Origin: Pseudomonas sp. dw_358
Lineage (GTDB): Bacteria > Pseudomonadota > Gammaproteobacteria > Pseudomonadales > Pseudomonadaceae
NCBI RefSeq assembly: GCF_018449655.1
Contig: NZ_JAAVUX010000007.1
Coordinates: forward strand, 62,001 to 126,000
Direction of reading: 5' to 3'
DNA length: 64,000 nucleotides
Shown here: positions 1-11,869 of the stretch, piece after piece
Layout of the letters: each line of letters starts with the position of its first letter
How positions within the stretch are numbered: position 1 is the first letter of the stretch
Translations under genes and position numbers: made by a program
Notes under the pieces: model-generated
Seen by the model: only the letters and a program-made list of their open reading frames with translations
The model's database searches: none
What the model was told of the DNA's origin: nothing

Positions 1-78
1 GATACCTTGGGCCACCACCAGGGCGACAACTAACGCGCGCCACAGAGTTGAATGAAAAGAAGCATTAAGAAGTTGCAC
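1..78 (-). CDS. Start of a secreted protein, probably fimbrial chaperone or usher (partial)
   Basis: Only the first 26 codons lie in the window, reading off the left edge. A purine-rich GGAGG ribosome site precedes a GTG start at 78, and the reading frame stays open to base 1. The peptide begins MQLLNASFHSTLWRALVV and continues into a hydrophobic stretch, which is a good signal-peptide start. It lies downstream of two DUF1120 genes on the same strand. In Pseudomonas such genes usually accompany chaperone/usher fimbrial genes, so a periplasmic chaperone or an usher is the natural guess. That identity is inferred from context only; the visible residues cannot separate the two. Confidence 0.5.
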   Translation of the reverse strand, partial: MQLLNASFHSTLWRALVVALVVAQGI

Positions 79-255
79 CGTAATTCCTCCCGCCCGCAGG
101 CGAACCGTAACGATGTCCACCCGCAAACAGGATGGAACTGCCATCAGAGAGTGGCCAGACACACACTCGATTAATAAATACTGACTCAGTGAACACCGTG
201 CTCTTTGCGAGCACTGCAACTGCGGCGCCGCGGCAACACTGGCGACGGGGAGGAA

Positions 256-285
256 GAATAAAGAGAGGATACCGGGGGCGGTATC
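256..285 (-). terminator. Probable terminator of the downstream DUF1120 gene
   Basis: A 7-bp perfect stem (GATACCG at 268-274 with CGGTATC at 279-285) with a 4-nt loop is followed, on the minus strand, by a pyrimidine-rich tail CTCTCTTTATTC. It sits about 80 bases beyond the stop of the DUF1120 gene and before the next start at 78. The tail is not a pure T run, so strength is uncertain. Confidence 0.5.
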
Positions 286-367
286 GGAAATTTCTGAAAG
301 TCATGTACCTCTATTTTCAGTGACGCCAGCGCCCCGTTATCAACGAGGCGCAGCGCCGGGGCACAGG

Positions 368-1048
368 TCAGAGGTAGACCACCTCGAAGGTCACGTTGCC
401 CTCCAGTTCCACTTCGTCCGACAAGGTCAACTTTTGCCTTGGGGCAATGAAGCCATGGACCCAGAGTGTTGTGGTCAGGTGGCTGAGGTAGCTCACTACG
501 GCAGGGCCCGGTACGCCAAACGCCAGGTAGTTGTCGCCGTGGCTGAACCTGTAACCGGCCCATGGGTCATCGGCGCCCCCCCCCGGATCAAGGTCCACCG
601 GAATGCCAGTCCAGGTGATTTTGTCAGTCGAGCCGAGGGCGAGCACAGAGACGCCATCGCCCATAAGATCCCCTCGATTGAGCCGAACGGTGTAATAACC
701 GATGGGTTCGCCGCTGTCGGTGAGGCCAAGACCATAATAGTTATCGCCTTTGCGATAAGCGCTGCCGAGGGCATTGTCCACCGCGCTCAAGGCGAATAAC
801 GTTGGCGCATCACAGTGCACGTCCAAGGTCGTAATATCCTCGCCCACATCGGTCTCCTCGGTGAGACTCAAGTCACGCGAAAGATGGGCGCCAAGATCGA
901 CAAAGTCGTAGGCAAGCGTGATTTCACAGGCGCGCGGCGAAAGTATGCCGGTGACCGAGAGGTCAGCCGCGGTCGCCGCAAATGCAGCGGAACCTGCCAT
1001 AAGACTGACACCCAGGAGCGCGCTTGACGCCGTTTTTTGAATGTTCAT
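368..1048 (-). CDS. DUF1120 family exported protein
   Basis: 226 residues. I chose the ATG at 1048 because it opens a clean signal peptide (MNIQKTASSALLGVSLMAGS, then an AFA cleavage region). The open frame extends 60 codons upstream, but that extension is rich in Cys, Arg and His and looks non-coding. The mature start (DLSVTGILSPRACEITL) and the pattern of beta strands with Gly/Asp loops match the DUF1120 family, small fimbrial-subunit-like proteins common in Pseudomonas, often in several copies beside chaperone/usher genes. It is clearly paralogous to the next gene upstream. An extracellular or pilus-associated role is inferred from the neighbourhood; no biochemical role is established for the family. 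Confidence 0.8.
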   Translation of the reverse strand: MNIQKTASSALLGVSLMAGSAAFAATAADLSVTGILSPRACEITLAYDFVDLGAHLSRDLSLTEETDVGEDITTLDVHCDAPTLFALSAVDNALGSAYRKGDNYYGLGLTDSGEPIGYYTVRLNRGDLMGDGVSVLALGSTDKITWTGIPVDLDPGGGADDPWAGYRFSHGDNYLAFGVPGPAVVSYLSHLTTTLWVHGFIAPRQKLTLSDEVELEGNVTFEVVYL

Positions 1049-1436
1049 TTTCAGACCTGCAATAGAATGAGCATGGGCATGTGCCCGGGCGCAGCGACAG
1101 CTCGAAACGATAATTGGAAAGCGAAGGAGAAGGCTGCAGAAGCGGCAAGGATAAATAACGTGCAACACCGCGTATCTAGGAAAATTCTTGAATGATTGGC
1201 AATACGGACCCATGGCCGTAGGGAACAACAGGAAAAAAACCGGCGCCTCTCATGAACCTAAGTGTGTTGGCGCGGGAAAGTAACGAGCGCAACACTCAGG
1301 GCCATTGTGAAAACATCGTGACACGATCAACCGGTCACTTATCCATCAAGCATTTTAGATTGAACAAGGGCCCGATCCAAACGACCGGGCCCTCTTTCAA
1401 TGCTGCCATCCAACGGCTGCGACAGCCTGCCGGGGA
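1049..1436. other. Intergenic region between the two DUF1120 genes
   Basis: 388 bases without a credible gene. It contains the leader of the downstream DUF1120 gene (minus strand) and the hairpin at 1367-1393. The upstream in-frame extension from the gene at 368-1048 is judged non-coding. I could not identify a convincing sigma-70 promoter by eye. Confidence 0.6.
1367..1393. terminator. Hairpin terminator between DUF1120 genes
   Basis: Perfect 8-bp GC-rich stem, AGGGCCCG (1367-1374) with CGGGCCCT (1386-1393), and an 11-nt loop. On the minus strand it lies 44 bases after the stop of the upstream DUF1120 gene and is followed by TTGTTC. On the plus strand it is followed by CTTTC. It should separate the two DUF1120 genes into distinct transcripts or reduce read-through. 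Confidence 0.6.
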
Positions 1437-2114
1437 TTACAAGTACATCACCTCGATGGTCGCGCTGCCGTCAAGTTCGATATCATCATTCAGGTTCAAG
1501 TCTGAGGTGGGGGCAACGAAGGTCCGCACTTGCAAGGTACCGTTCAGCTCGGTGATCTCCTTGACGCCTGCGGCCACCGTCTCGCCGAATGCCAGGTAGT
1601 TGGCCCCGTGGTTCAAGGCAGGACCCGTCACAGCACCTGGACCGGCGTCAGGTGCTGTCGAGGCTTCGGCCCAGGTGGCCTTGTCGACGGACGCCAGCCC
1701 CAAGACCGATGTGCCGTCGGCGTCCAAAGTGCTGCCGTTGAAGCGCATGGAGAAATAGCCGATCTTCGCATCCCCCTCGGCAAAGCCCAGACCGAACGAG
1801 GCCGAGTCGTCACGCAGGGCGCTGCCAGCGCCGTTATCGACGGTGGCCAGGGTAAACCTGGCCGGTGCATCGCACAGCACATTCAGGTCGACCGTATCGG
1901 AGCGCAACTCGTTGATGACAGTGGCGCTCAAGGCCTTGGAGTTGATGTTGCCCAGATCCACAGTGTATTTACTCAACGTGATATCACAGGCCGTCGGGGT
2001 AATGGTGCCGATAACGGACAAGTCGACGGATTCATCGGCAAAAACGCCGGAAGTGGCGGCGAGGCCCAGACCCAATACCACACCGAGACTGATTTTTTTA
2101 AATGTCATGTTCAT
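1437..2114 (-). CDS. DUF1120 family exported protein
   Basis: 225 residues with an N-terminal signal peptide (MNMTFKKISLGVVLGLGLAA, then SGVFA). The mature start DLSVIGTITPTACDITL parallels DLSVTGILSPRACEITL of the neighbouring gene, so the two are tandem paralogues. A second in-frame ATG two codons later (2108) has better spacing from the AAGG ribosome site and may be the true start. The C-terminus carries the acidic-patch-plus-strand ending (DDIELDGSATIEVMYL) that both copies share. Likely an exported, fimbria-associated protein. Function is unproven, and the paralogy suggests either alternative subunits or redundancy. Confidence 0.8.
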   Translation of the reverse strand: MNMTFKKISLGVVLGLGLAATSGVFADESVDLSVIGTITPTACDITLSKYTVDLGNINSKALSATVINELRSDTVDLNVLCDAPARFTLATVDNGAGSALRDDSASFGLGFAEGDAKIGYFSMRFNGSTLDADGTSVLGLASVDKATWAEASTAPDAGPGAVTGPALNHGANYLAFGETVAAGVKEITELNGTLQVRTFVAPTSDLNLNDDIELDGSATIEVMYL

Positions 2115-2634
2115 AAACCTTTATCAATACCGCACGCAACGTGCAGAGCAGGGATGTCAGAGCCGCAGTCTTCATAAGGAAGTGCGGCACAGGCAAGCCA
2201 AGATAAAGAACCCGAAGCAAAGAGTCTTTAGGACAACTCCTAAAGCAGGAGCAACCTGCTCAAACGCCCTGCCACCGGTCGTCCCTGCACGACGGACCGG
2301 AACCTTGACACAGCGCAATGCCAGTCACCACGACAACGCCCCCCTGAATGGCGAACGACAAGCTAAGCAACAGACGCTATTGATTATCATTTATCATACA
2401 GGCTCGCTTCATGAATATTTTTTCTTGAACGCCGATCCCCCACACATTCCGCTGGCTTGAGCTACATTGAGAGTCACTATGTACGTAATGCTACGAATTA
2501 ATTTGCTTAGATAAATTTACTTGCCGGCGCTTTACCCATAAAATCGCTTCCGATTGCTTCACTGCGACATTTCGTCACTGCGACATCACATTCACTCACG
2601 GTGGGCCAGAGCCCTCCGTTAAGGATTTCGAGAG
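2115..2634. other. Divergent regulatory region between DUF1120 gene and nuoA
   Basis: 520 bases with no plausible gene. The right part becomes AT-rich (about 2370-2530) and should hold the nuo promoter. I see no single convincing -35/-10 pair. It contains a Fur-box-like element at 2380-2398. The leader to nuoA includes a near-direct repeat of the 'tgcgacat' type around 2564-2587. Confidence 0.5.
2380..2398. promoter_or_regulatory. Possible Fur-box-like site
   Basis: The sequence TTGATTATCATTTATCATA contains GATTATCATT (9 of 10 against the GATAATCATT half of the Fur consensus) followed by another TTATCAT unit. It lies about 240 bases upstream of nuoA. By eye it is the best iron-regulator-like motif in this AT-rich stretch, but such matches arise by chance in AT-rich DNA. 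Confidence 0.3.
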
Positions 2635-3048
2635 ATGCCCGATTCGACTGCACTGATCGCCCACAATTGGGGCTTTGCCGTTTTTCTTCTGGGTGTCATC
2701 GGTTTGTGCGCCTTCATGCTCGGGCTTTCCAGCCTGCTGGGCGGCAAGGCTTTCGGGCGAAGCAAGAACGAACCTTTTGAATCCGGCATGCTGCCGGTCG
2801 GCAGCGCCCGTCTGCGCCTCTCTGCCAAATTCTATCTGGTCGCGATGCTGTTCGTGATCTTCGATATCGAAGCCCTCTTTCTCTTTGCCTGGTCAGTGTC
2901 CGTCCGCGAAAGCGGCTGGGCCGGATTCGTCGAAGCATTCGTTTTCATAGCAATTCTGTTGGCAGGACTTGTCTACCTTTGGCGGGTGGGGGCTCTCGAC
3001 TGGGCGCCCGAAGGTCGCCGCAAGCGGCAAGCGATGCTGAAACAATGA
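2635..3048 (+). CDS. nuoA: NADH-quinone oxidoreductase subunit A
   Basis: 137-residue membrane subunit of respiratory complex I (NDH-1). It shows the three expected membrane spans (about residues 12-34, 66-88 and 95-117) and the conserved loop motif [13 protein letters not shown] between spans 1 and 2, which contributes to the quinone-site region with NuoH. An AAGGA ribosome site precedes the ATG. First gene of the operon: nuoB starts 10 bases after its stop. The slightly extended basic C-terminus ([11 protein letters not shown]) is usual for gamma-proteobacteria. Confidence 0.97.
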   Translation: MPDSTALIAHNWGFAVFLLGVIGLCAFMLGLSSLLGGKAFGRSKNEPFESGMLPVGSARLRLSAKFYLVAMLFVIFDIEALFLFAWSVSVRESGWAGFVEAFVFIAILLAGLVYLWRVGALDWAPEGRRKRQAMLKQ

Positions 3049-3058
3049 GGCTTTGGCA

Positions 3059-3733
3059 ATGCAATACAATCTCACCAGGATCGACCCGGATGCGCCTAAC
3101 GAGCAGTATCCAATCGGCAAGCGCGAAACCGTTTCCGACCCGCTAGAAGACCAGGTTCACAAGAACATCTTCATGGGCAAACTTGAAGATGTGCTCAGTG
3201 GTGCGGTCAACTGGGGGCGTAAAAACTCCTTGTGGCCTTACAACTTCGGCCTGTCCTGCTGCTACGTGGAAATGACCACGGCCTTCACGGCACCCCATGA
3301 CATCGCCCGTTTCGGTGCCGAAGTCATCCGGGCGTCACCGCGCCAGGCCGATTTCATGGTCATCGCCGGTACCTGCTTCATCAAGATGGCGCCGATCATT
3401 CAGCGCCTGTACGAGCAGATGCTGGAGCCCAAGTGGGTGATCTCCATGGGCTCGTGCGCCAACTCCGGTGGCATGTACGACATTTACTCGGTCGTTCAGG
3501 GCGTGGACAAGTTCCTGCCCGTGGACGTCTACGTGCCCGGCTGCCCGCCTCGTCCCGAGGCCTTTCTGCAAGGCTTGATGCTGTTGCAGGAATCCATCGG
3601 ACAAGAGCGGCGACCGCTTTCCTGGGTCGTGGGTGACCAAGGCGTGTACCGCGCTGAGATGCCCTCGCAAAAGGAACAGCGGCGCGAACAGCGTATTGCT
3701 GTGACCAACCTGCGCAGCCCCGACGAAGTCTGA
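3059..3733 (+). CDS. nuoB: NADH-quinone oxidoreductase subunit B
   Basis: 224 residues. It carries the N2 tetranuclear Fe-S cluster, the last electron carrier before quinone. Cluster ligands are visible as the tandem Cys pair in GLSCCYVEM (about residue 67), the Cys in GSCANSGG and the Cys in VPGCPPRPE. Start is the ATG at 3059 (MQYNLTRID), eight bases after a GAGG site; an in-frame TTG two codons earlier is unlikely. Peripheral arm subunit at the interface with the membrane arm. Followed by 72 non-coding bases before nuoC. Confidence 0.97.
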   Translation: MQYNLTRIDPDAPNEQYPIGKRETVSDPLEDQVHKNIFMGKLEDVLSGAVNWGRKNSLWPYNFGLSCCYVEMTTAFTAPHDIARFGAEVIRASPRQADFMVIAGTCFIKMAPIIQRLYEQMLEPKWVISMGSCANSGGMYDIYSVVQGVDKFLPVDVYVPGCPPRPEAFLQGLMLLQESIGQERRPLSWVVGDQGVYRAEMPSQKEQRREQRIAVTNLRSPDEV

Positions 3734-3787
3734 TCCGTTCTGGTTTCACAAGAACCGCGAAGAACCCGGATTCATTCTCACCGTTGA

Positions 3788-5593
<1,806 letters not shown>

Positions 5594-5595
5594 GC

Positions 5596-6093
5596 ATGAA
5601 CAGCACGCTTATCCAGACTGACCGTTTCGCCCTGAGCGAAACCGAACGCTCGGCCATAGAGCACGAGCTGCATCACTACGAGGATCCGCGCGCGGCGTCC
5701 ATCGAAGCCCTGAAGATCGTCCAGAAGGAGCGCGGCTGGGTGCCTGACGGCGCGATCTACGCCATCGGCGAGTTGATCGGCATCCCCGCCAGCGACGTCG
5801 AGGGCGTGGCCACCTTCTATAGCCAGATCTTCCGCCAGCCCGTGGGCCGGCACATCATCCGCGTGTGCAACAGCATGGTCTGCTTCATCGGCGGCCATGA
5901 AGCGGTGGTCAGCGAGATCAAGAACACCCTGGGTATTGCCCCTGGCGAAACCACCAGCGACGGGCGTTTCACCCTGCTGCCGGTGTGCTGCCTGGGCAAC
6001 TGCGACAAGGCCCCGGCCGTGATGGTCGATGACGATACCTTCGGTGACGTGCAGCCTTCCGGCGTCGCCCAGATGCTGGAGGCTTACCCATGA
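5596..6093 (+). CDS. nuoE: NADH-quinone oxidoreductase subunit E
   Basis: 165-residue subunit carrying the N1a [2Fe-2S] cluster of the NADH-input module. The four expected ligands are visible: C-x4-C in RVCNSMVCF (near residues 92-97) and C-x3-C in the CLGNC segment (near 133-137). The thioredoxin-like C-terminal fold is indicated by the surrounding [16 protein letters not shown] pattern. Stop overlaps the start of nuoF by four bases (ATGA), typical for co-translated partners. NuoE, NuoF and NuoG form the dehydrogenase domain. Confidence 0.97.
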   Translation: MNSTLIQTDRFALSETERSAIEHELHHYEDPRAASIEALKIVQKERGWVPDGAIYAIGELIGIPASDVEGVATFYSQIFRQPVGRHIIRVCNSMVCFIGGHEAVVSEIKNTLGIAPGETTSDGRFTLLPVCCLGNCDKAPAVMVDDDTFGDVQPSGVAQMLEAYP

Positions 6094-7448
6094 CCCTGAC
6101 TTCTTTCGGCCCCGCCAACCGCATCGCCCGCACCCCCGAGACGCACCCGCTGACCTGGCGCCTGCGCGACGACGGCGAGCCCGTGTGGCTCGACGAGTAC
6201 CAGACCAAGGACGGCTACGCCGCCGCGCGCAAGGCTTTTGCCAATTCGGCGCCCGATGACATCGTGCAACTGGTCAAGGACTCCGGCCTCAAGGGCCGCG
6301 GCGGTGCGGGTTTCCCCACCGGGGTCAAATGGGGCCTGATGCCCAAGGACGACTCCCTCGATATCCGCTACCTGCTGTGCAACGCGGACGAGATGGAACC
6401 CAACACCTGGAAAGACCGCATGCTGATGGAGCAACTGCCCCATCTGTTGATCGAAGGCATGCTGATCAGCGCCCGTGCACTGAAGGCCTATCGTGGCTAT
6501 ATCTTTCTGCGCGGCGAATACGTCACCGCAGCCAAACACCTGAACCGCGCCGTGGCCGAAGCCAAGGCCGCGGGCTTGCTCGGCAAGAACATCCTCGGCA
6601 CCGGCTTCGATTTCGAGCTGTTCGTCCACACCGGCGCTGGACGTTACATCTGCGGCGAAGAGACCGCACTGATCAACTCCCTCGAAGGCCGCCGCGCCAA
6701 CCCGCGCTCCAAGCCACCCTTCCCCGCCGCCGTCGGCGTGTGGGGCAAGCCGACGTGTGTGAACAACGTCGAAACCCTGTGCAACGTGCCGGCCATCATC
6801 GGCAACGGCAACGACTGGTACAAGTCCCTGGCCCGTGAAGGCAGCGAAGATCACGGCACCAAGCTGATGGGCTTCTCCGGCAAGGTCAAGAACCCCGGCC
6901 TCTGGGAACTGCCCTTCGGCCTGCCGGCCCGCGAGCTGTTCGAAGACTACGCCGGCGGCATGCGCGACGGCTTCAAGCTCAAGGCCTGGCAACCGGGCGG
7001 TGCCGGCACCGGCTTCCTGCTGCCGGAACACCTGGACTGCCAGTTCTACGCCGGCGGCGTGGCCAAGGTCGGTACCCGAATGGGTACTGGCCTGGCCATG
7101 GCCGTGGACGAGAGCGTCAACATGGTTTCCCTGCTGCGCAACATGGAAGAGTTCTTTTCCCAGGAATCGTGCGGTTTCTGCACCCCCTGCCGCGACGGCT
7201 TGCCATGGAGCGTGAAGATCCTGCGTGCCCTTGAAAAAGGCGAAGGGCGTCAGGGCGACATCGAAACCTTGCTCGGCCTGGTCGGTTTCCTCGGCCCCGG
7301 CAAGACCTTTTGCGCCCACGCACCCGGTGCCGTGGAGCCCTTGGGCAGCGCCATCAAATATTTCCGCTCGGAGTTCGAGGCCGGCATCGCGCCGACGCCC
7401 CCGGGCAGCCTGACCCAGGTCGTGAGTGCGACCATGGTGGGTGCATAA
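6090..7448 (+). CDS. nuoF: NADH-quinone oxidoreductase subunit F (NADH/FMN binding)
   Basis: 452 residues. It binds NADH and FMN and holds the N3 [4Fe-4S] cluster. Motifs: [10 protein letters not shown] (NADH-binding glycine-rich loop, about residues 71-80), [19 protein letters not shown] (FMN region) and [11 protein letters not shown] (cluster ligands, about 359-365), with the fourth Cys in GKTFCAHA. Start overlaps nuoE. The gene is followed by 130 non-coding bases, the largest internal gap of the operon apart from the small ones around nuoC and nuoM. Confidence 0.97.
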   Translation: MTLTSFGPANRIARTPETHPLTWRLRDDGEPVWLDEYQTKDGYAAARKAFANSAPDDIVQLVKDSGLKGRGGAGFPTGVKWGLMPKDDSLDIRYLLCNADEMEPNTWKDRMLMEQLPHLLIEGMLISARALKAYRGYIFLRGEYVTAAKHLNRAVAEAKAAGLLGKNILGTGFDFELFVHTGAGRYICGEETALINSLEGRRANPRSKPPFPAAVGVWGKPTCVNNVETLCNVPAIIGNGNDWYKSLAREGSEDHGTKLMGFSGKVKNPGLWELPFGLPARELFEDYAGGMRDGFKLKAWQPGGAGTGFLLPEHLDCQFYAGGVAKVGTRMGTGLAMAVDESVNMVSLLRNMEEFFSQESCGFCTPCRDGLPWSVKILRALEKGEGRQGDIETLLGLVGFLGPGKTFCAHAPGAVEPLGSAIKYFRSEFEAGIAPTPPGSLTQVVSATMVGA

Positions 7449-7578
7449 CCGCTTTTGCGGGCCGGCCGGCACAACCGGCGGGCCACTGCTCGAGACGCCA
7501 TCACGTGCGCCGGGCGCATAACAAGATTTCCATTAGCCACGCCCGCCCACCAAGCGGGCCAACGAAGACCTTTGAACC
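7449..7578. other. Intra-operon spacer with long GC hairpin between nuoF and nuoG
   Basis: 130 bases. Arms at 7460-7469 and 7475-7484 form a 10-bp stem with a single G-G mismatch and a CACAA loop. No T run follows, so it is not an ordinary terminator. It could be an mRNA-stability or processing element. The nuoG ribosome site is weak, and the ATG is preceded by CTTTGAACC. Confidence 0.5.
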
Positions 7579-10296
7579 ATGGCCACTATCCACGTAGACG
7601 GCAAAGCGCTCGAAGTCGATGGCGCAGACAACCTGTTACAGGCCTGTCTGTCGCTGGGCCTCGATATCCCCTACTTCTGCTGGCACCCCGCGCTCGGGAG
7701 CGTCGGGGCCTGCCGCCAGTGCGCAGTCAAGCAATACAGCGACGAAAACGACAAGCGCGGCCGCATTGTCATGTCCTGCATGACCCCGGCCACCGACGGC
7801 AGCTGGATCTCCATCGATGATGAAGAGGCGAAAGTGTTTCGCGCCAGCGTCGTCGAATGGCTGATGACCAACCACCCTCACGACTGCCCGGTCTGCGAAG
7901 AAGGCGGCCACTGCCACCTGCAAGACATGACCGTGATGACCGGTCACAACGAACGCCGCTACCGCTTCACCAAGCGCACTCACCAGAACCAGGACCTCGG
8001 TCCTTTCGTCGCCCACGAAATGAACCGCTGCATCGCCTGCTATCGCTGCGTGCGTTTCTATAAAGACTACGCGGGCGGCACCGACCTGGGCGTCTATGGC
8101 GCCCACGACAACGTTTATTTCGGCCGGGTCGAAGACGGTGCGCTGGAAAGTGAATTCTCCGGCAACCTCACCGAGGTCTGCCCCACGGGTGTGTTCACCG
8201 ACAAGACCCACTCCGAACGCTACAACCGCAAGTGGGACATGCAGTTTGCCCCGAGCATCTGCCATGGCTGCTCCAGCGGCTGCAACATCAGCCCCGGCGA
8301 GCGCTACGGTGAGCTGCGCCGCATCGAGAACCGTTTCAACGGTTCGGTAAACCAGTATTTCCTGTGCGACCGTGGCCGTTTTGGTTACGGCTACGTCAAC
8401 CGCAAGGACCGCCCCCGCCAGCCGCTGCTGCGCGAGGGTACGCTCAAGCTGAGCCTCGACGGCGCCCTGGACAAGGCCGCCGAGCTGCTGCGCGGGCGTA
8501 ACATCGTCGGCATCGGCTCGCCCCGTGCCAGCCTGGAAAGCAACTACGCCCTGCGCGAACTGGTGGGCGCCGAGCACTTCTACAGCGGCATCGAAGCCGG
8601 CGAACTGGAGCGTATCCGCCTGGTCCTGCGAGTGCTCAACGACAGTCCGCTGCCCGTGCCGAATCTGCGCGATATCGAAGACCACGACGCGGTATTTGTC
8701 CTCGGCGAAGACCTGACCCAGACTGCCGCGCGCATGGCCTTGAGTCTGCGCCAGTCGGTCAAGGGCAAGGCCGAGGCCATGGCCGACGCCATGCGCGTAC
8801 AGCCTTGGCTCGATGCCGCAGTGAAGAACATCGGCCAGCACGCCATGTACCCGCTGTTCATTGTGAGCCTGACCGACACCCGTCTTGATGACGTCGCCGA
8901 AGAATGCGTGCACGCCGCCCCCGACGACCTCGCCCGCCTCGGTTTTGCCGTGGCCCATGCCATCGACGCCAGCGCCCCGGCCGTGACCGGCCTGGACAGC
9001 GATGCGCTGGACCTGGCCCAACGCATCGCCGACGCCCTGCTCGCCGCCAAGCGCCCGCTGATTGTCAGCGGTACTTCGCTGGCGTGCACGGCGTTGATCG
9101 AAGCCGCAGGCAACATCGCCAAGGCCCTGGCCCTGCGCGAAAAAGCCGGCTCCCTGAGCTTGATCGTGCCCGAAGCCAACAGCCTGGGCCTGGCCATGCT
9201 CGGCGGCGACTCCGCCGACGCCGCGTTGCAAGCAGTGATCGACGGCCACGCCGACGCGCTGGTGGTGCTGGAAAACGATCTGTACACCCGCCTCGACGCC
9301 GCCAAGGTCGACGCCGCCATCAACGTTGCCAAGGTGCTGATCGTTGCCGATCACCAGCACACCCGCACCGTCGAGAAAGCCCACCTGGTGTTGCCGGCCG
9401 CCAGCTTCGCCGAAGGCGACGGCACCCTGGTCAGCGCCGAAGGGCGCGCCCAGCGCTTCTTCCAGGTGTTCGACCCGCAATACCTCGATGCCGGCATCCT
9501 GGTGCACGAAGGCTGGCGCTGGCTGCATGCCCTGCGCGCCACCTTGCTGGGCAAGCCGGTGGACTGGACCCAGCTGGACCACGTCACCGCCGCCGTCGCC
9601 GGCAGCCAGCCGCAGCTGGCGCGCATTGTCGACGCAGCGCCTTCGGCCTCATTCCGCATCAAGGGCCTGAAACTGGCCCGCGAACCGCTGCGCTACAGCG
9701 GCCGCACGGCCATGCGTGCCAACATCAGCGTGCATGAGCCGCGCACCCCGCAGGATGGCGACACCGCGTTTGCCTTCTCCATGGAAGGCTACTCGGGCTC
9801 GGTCGAGCCGCGCCAACAGGTGCCGTTCGCCTGGTCGCCGGGCTGGAACTCGCCGCAAGCCTGGAACAAGTTTCAGGATGAAGTCGGTGGTCACCTGCGC
9901 GCAGGCGATCCCGGCACCCGCCTGATCGAAAGCAGCGGTGACAAGTTGGGCTGGTTCAGCGCCATTCCCGGTGCCTTCGCGCCCGCTCGCGGCACCTGGC
10001 AAGCCGTGCCGCTCTACCACTTGTTCGGTTCCGAAGAGACTTCTTCGCGGGCCGCTCCCGTGCAAGAACGCATCCCGGCGGCCTATGTCGCGCTGGCCAA
10101 GTCCGAAGCCGACCGCCTGGGGGTCAACGACGGTGCGCTGCTGAGCCTGACCGTCAACGGCCAGGCCTTGCGGCTGCCGCTGCGTGTCGACGAGGAATTA
10201 GGCGCGGGCTTGGTCGGTCTGCCTTCAGGGCTGGCCGGTATTCCGCCGGTGTTCGCCGGTGCCAGCGTTGAAGGCCTGCAGGAGGCAGCACAATGA
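7579..10296 (+). CDS. nuoG: NADH-quinone oxidoreductase subunit G
   Basis: 905 residues, the largest complex I subunit. The N-terminal ferredoxin-like part has Cys34, Cys45, Cys48 and Cys67 for the N1b [2Fe-2S] cluster. Next come [14 protein letters not shown] (His/Cys ligands of N5) and [10 protein letters not shown] (N4). CHGCSSGC with a downstream CDRGRFGYG indicates the extra N7 cluster found in E. coli-type NuoG. The remaining ~600 residues form a molybdopterin-oxidoreductase-like domain that in this family does not bind molybdenum. Stop overlaps nuoH by four bases. Confidence 0.97.
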   Translation: MATIHVDGKALEVDGADNLLQACLSLGLDIPYFCWHPALGSVGACRQCAVKQYSDENDKRGRIVMSCMTPATDGSWISIDDEEAKVFRASVVEWLMTNHPHDCPVCEEGGHCHLQDMTVMTGHNERRYRFTKRTHQNQDLGPFVAHEMNRCIACYRCVRFYKDYAGGTDLGVYGAHDNVYFGRVEDGALESEFSGNLTEVCPTGVFTDKTHSERYNRKWDMQFAPSICHGCSSGCNISPGERYGELRRIENRFNGSVNQYFLCDRGRFGYGYVNRKDRPRQPLLREGTLKLSLDGALDKAAELLRGRNIVGIGSPRASLESNYALRELVGAEHFYSGIEAGELERIRLVLRVLNDSPLPVPNLRDIEDHDAVFVLGEDLTQTAARMALSLRQSVKGKAEAMADAMRVQPWLDAAVKNIGQHAMYPLFIVSLTDTRLDDVAEECVHAAPDDLARLGFAVAHAIDASAPAVTGLDSDALDLAQRIADALLAAKRPLIVSGTSLACTALIEAAGNIAKALALREKAGSLSLIVPEANSLGLAMLGGDSADAALQAVIDGHADALVVLENDLYTRLDAAKVDAAINVAKVLIVADHQHTRTVEKAHLVLPAASFAEGDGTLVSAEGRAQRFFQVFDPQYLDAGILVHEGWRWLHALRATLLGKPVDWTQLDHVTAAVAGSQPQLARIVDAAPSASFRIKGLKLAREPLRYSGRTAMRANISVHEPRTPQDGDTAFAFSMEGYSGSVEPRQQVPFAWSPGWNSPQAWNKFQDEVGGHLRAGDPGTRLIESSGDKLGWFSAIPGAFAPARGTWQAVPLYHLFGSEETSSRAAPVQERIPAAYVALAKSEADRLGVNDGALLSLTVNGQALRLPLRVDEELGAGLVGLPSGLAGIPPVFAGASVEGLQEAAQ

Positions 10297-11300
10297 CGTG
10301 GTTTACCCCTGAAGTGATCGACGCGATCATCGCGGCCCTGAAGGCCATTGTGATCCTGTTGGCCGTGGTGGTCGGTGGTGCCTTGCTCAGCTTCGTCGAA
10401 CGCCGCCTGCTGGGCTGGTGGCAGGACCGGTATGGCCCGAACCGGGTCGGCCCGTTCGGCATGTTCCAGATCGCCGCCGACATGCTGAAGATGTTCTTCA
10501 AGGAAGACTGGAACCCGCCCTTCGTCGACAAGGTGATCTTCACCCTGGCGCCGGTGGTGGCCATGTCCGCCTTGCTGATCGCCTTCTCGGTCATTCCGGT
10601 CACCCAGACCTGGGGCGTGGCCGACCTGAACATCGGTCTGCTGTTCTTCTTCGCCATGGCCGGTCTGTCGGTGTACGCGGTGCTGTTCGCCGGCTGGTCG
10701 AGCAACAACAAATTCGCCCTGCTCGGCAGCCTGCGGGCCTCGGCGCAGACGGTCTCCTATGAAGTGTTCATGGGCCTGGCGCTGATGGGCATCGTGGTCC
10801 AGGCAGGCTCGTTCAACATGCGCGACATCGTTGAATACCAGGCCCAGCACCTGTGGTTCATCATTCCGCAGTTCTTCGGCTTCTGCACGTTCTTCGTCGC
10901 GGGTGTGGCTGTGACTCACCGTCACCCCTTCGACCAACCCGAAGCGGAACAGGAACTGGCCGACGGCTACCACATCGAATACGCGGGCATGAAATGGGGC
11001 ATGTTCTTCGTCGGTGAATACATCGGCATCATCCTCATCTCGGCGCTGCTGGTGACCCTGTTCTTCGGTGGCTGGCACGGGCCGTTCAACATCCTGCCGC
11101 AGTTGTCATTCCTGTGGTTTGTGCTGAAAACCGCGTTCTTCATCATGCTGTTCATCCTGTTGCGCGCCTCGATTCCGCGCCCACGCTATGACCAGGTGAT
11201 GGACTTCAGCTGGAAGTTCTGCCTGCCGCTGACTCTGCTCAATTTGCTGGTGACCGCTGCGGTCGTGTTGCTCAACACGCCAGCTGTTGCGGCCCAGTGA
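10293..11300 (+). CDS. nuoH: NADH-quinone oxidoreductase subunit H
   Basis: 335-residue membrane subunit that links the peripheral arm to the proton-pumping arm. About eight hydrophobic spans. Conserved loops [21 protein letters not shown] and [18 protein letters not shown] carry charged residues implicated in quinone-site coupling. An AGGAGG site lies inside the end of nuoG, and the ATGA overlap with nuoG couples translation. Length and motifs are normal for the family. Confidence 0.97.
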   Translation: MTWFTPEVIDAIIAALKAIVILLAVVVGGALLSFVERRLLGWWQDRYGPNRVGPFGMFQIAADMLKMFFKEDWNPPFVDKVIFTLAPVVAMSALLIAFSVIPVTQTWGVADLNIGLLFFFAMAGLSVYAVLFAGWSSNNKFALLGSLRASAQTVSYEVFMGLALMGIVVQAGSFNMRDIVEYQAQHLWFIIPQFFGFCTFFVAGVAVTHRHPFDQPEAEQELADGYHIEYAGMKWGMFFVGEYIGIILISALLVTLFFGGWHGPFNILPQLSFLWFVLKTAFFIMLFILLRASIPRPRYDQVMDFSWKFCLPLTLLNLLVTAAVVLLNTPAVAAQ

Positions 11301-11311
11301 GGATTTGACTC

Positions 11312-11860
11312 ATGTTCAAATATATCGGCGACATCGTTAAGGGTACGGGTACCCAGCTGCGCAGCCTGATCATGGTTTTCGGCCATGGCTTTCGCAAGCG
11401 CGACACCCTGCAATATCCGGAAGAGGCGGTGTACCTGCCGCCACGCTACCGCGGTCGCATCGTCCTGACCCGCGACCCCGACGGCGAGGAGCGCTGCGTG
11501 GCCTGCAACCTGTGCGCGGTGGCTTGCCCGGTGGGCTGCATCTCGCTGCAGAAAGCCGAGACCGAAGACGGCCGCTGGTACCCGGACTTTTTCCGCATCA
11601 ACTTCTCCCGCTGCATCTTTTGCGGCTTGTGCGAGGAAGCCTGCCCGACCACCGCGATCCAGCTCACGCCGGATTTCGAAATGGCCGAGTTCAAGCGTCA
11701 GGACCTGGTGTACGAAAAAGAAGATCTGCTGATCTCCGGCCCCGGCAAGAACCCTGACTACAACTTCTATCGCGTCGCCGGCATGGCCGTGGCCGGCAAG
11801 CCCAAAGGCGCCGCGCAGAACGAAGCCGAACCGATCAACGTGAAGAGCTTGCTCCCTTAA
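11312..11860 (+). CDS. nuoI: NADH-quinone oxidoreductase subunit I
   Basis: 182-residue 8Fe ferredoxin-type subunit. Two [4Fe-4S] motifs are visible: [15 protein letters not shown] (about residues 62-76) and [12 protein letters not shown] (about 101-112). They carry clusters N6a and N6b, passing electrons from NuoG to NuoB. An amphipathic N-terminus ([20 protein letters not shown]) anchors it to the membrane arm. Eleven bases separate it from nuoH and nine from nuoJ. Confidence 0.97.
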   Translation: MFKYIGDIVKGTGTQLRSLIMVFGHGFRKRDTLQYPEEAVYLPPRYRGRIVLTRDPDGEERCVACNLCAVACPVGCISLQKAETEDGRWYPDFFRINFSRCIFCGLCEEACPTTAIQLTPDFEMAEFKRQDLVYEKEDLLISGPGKNPDYNFYRVAGMAVAGKPKGAAQNEAEPINVKSLLP

Positions 11861-11869
11861 GGAAGAAAG

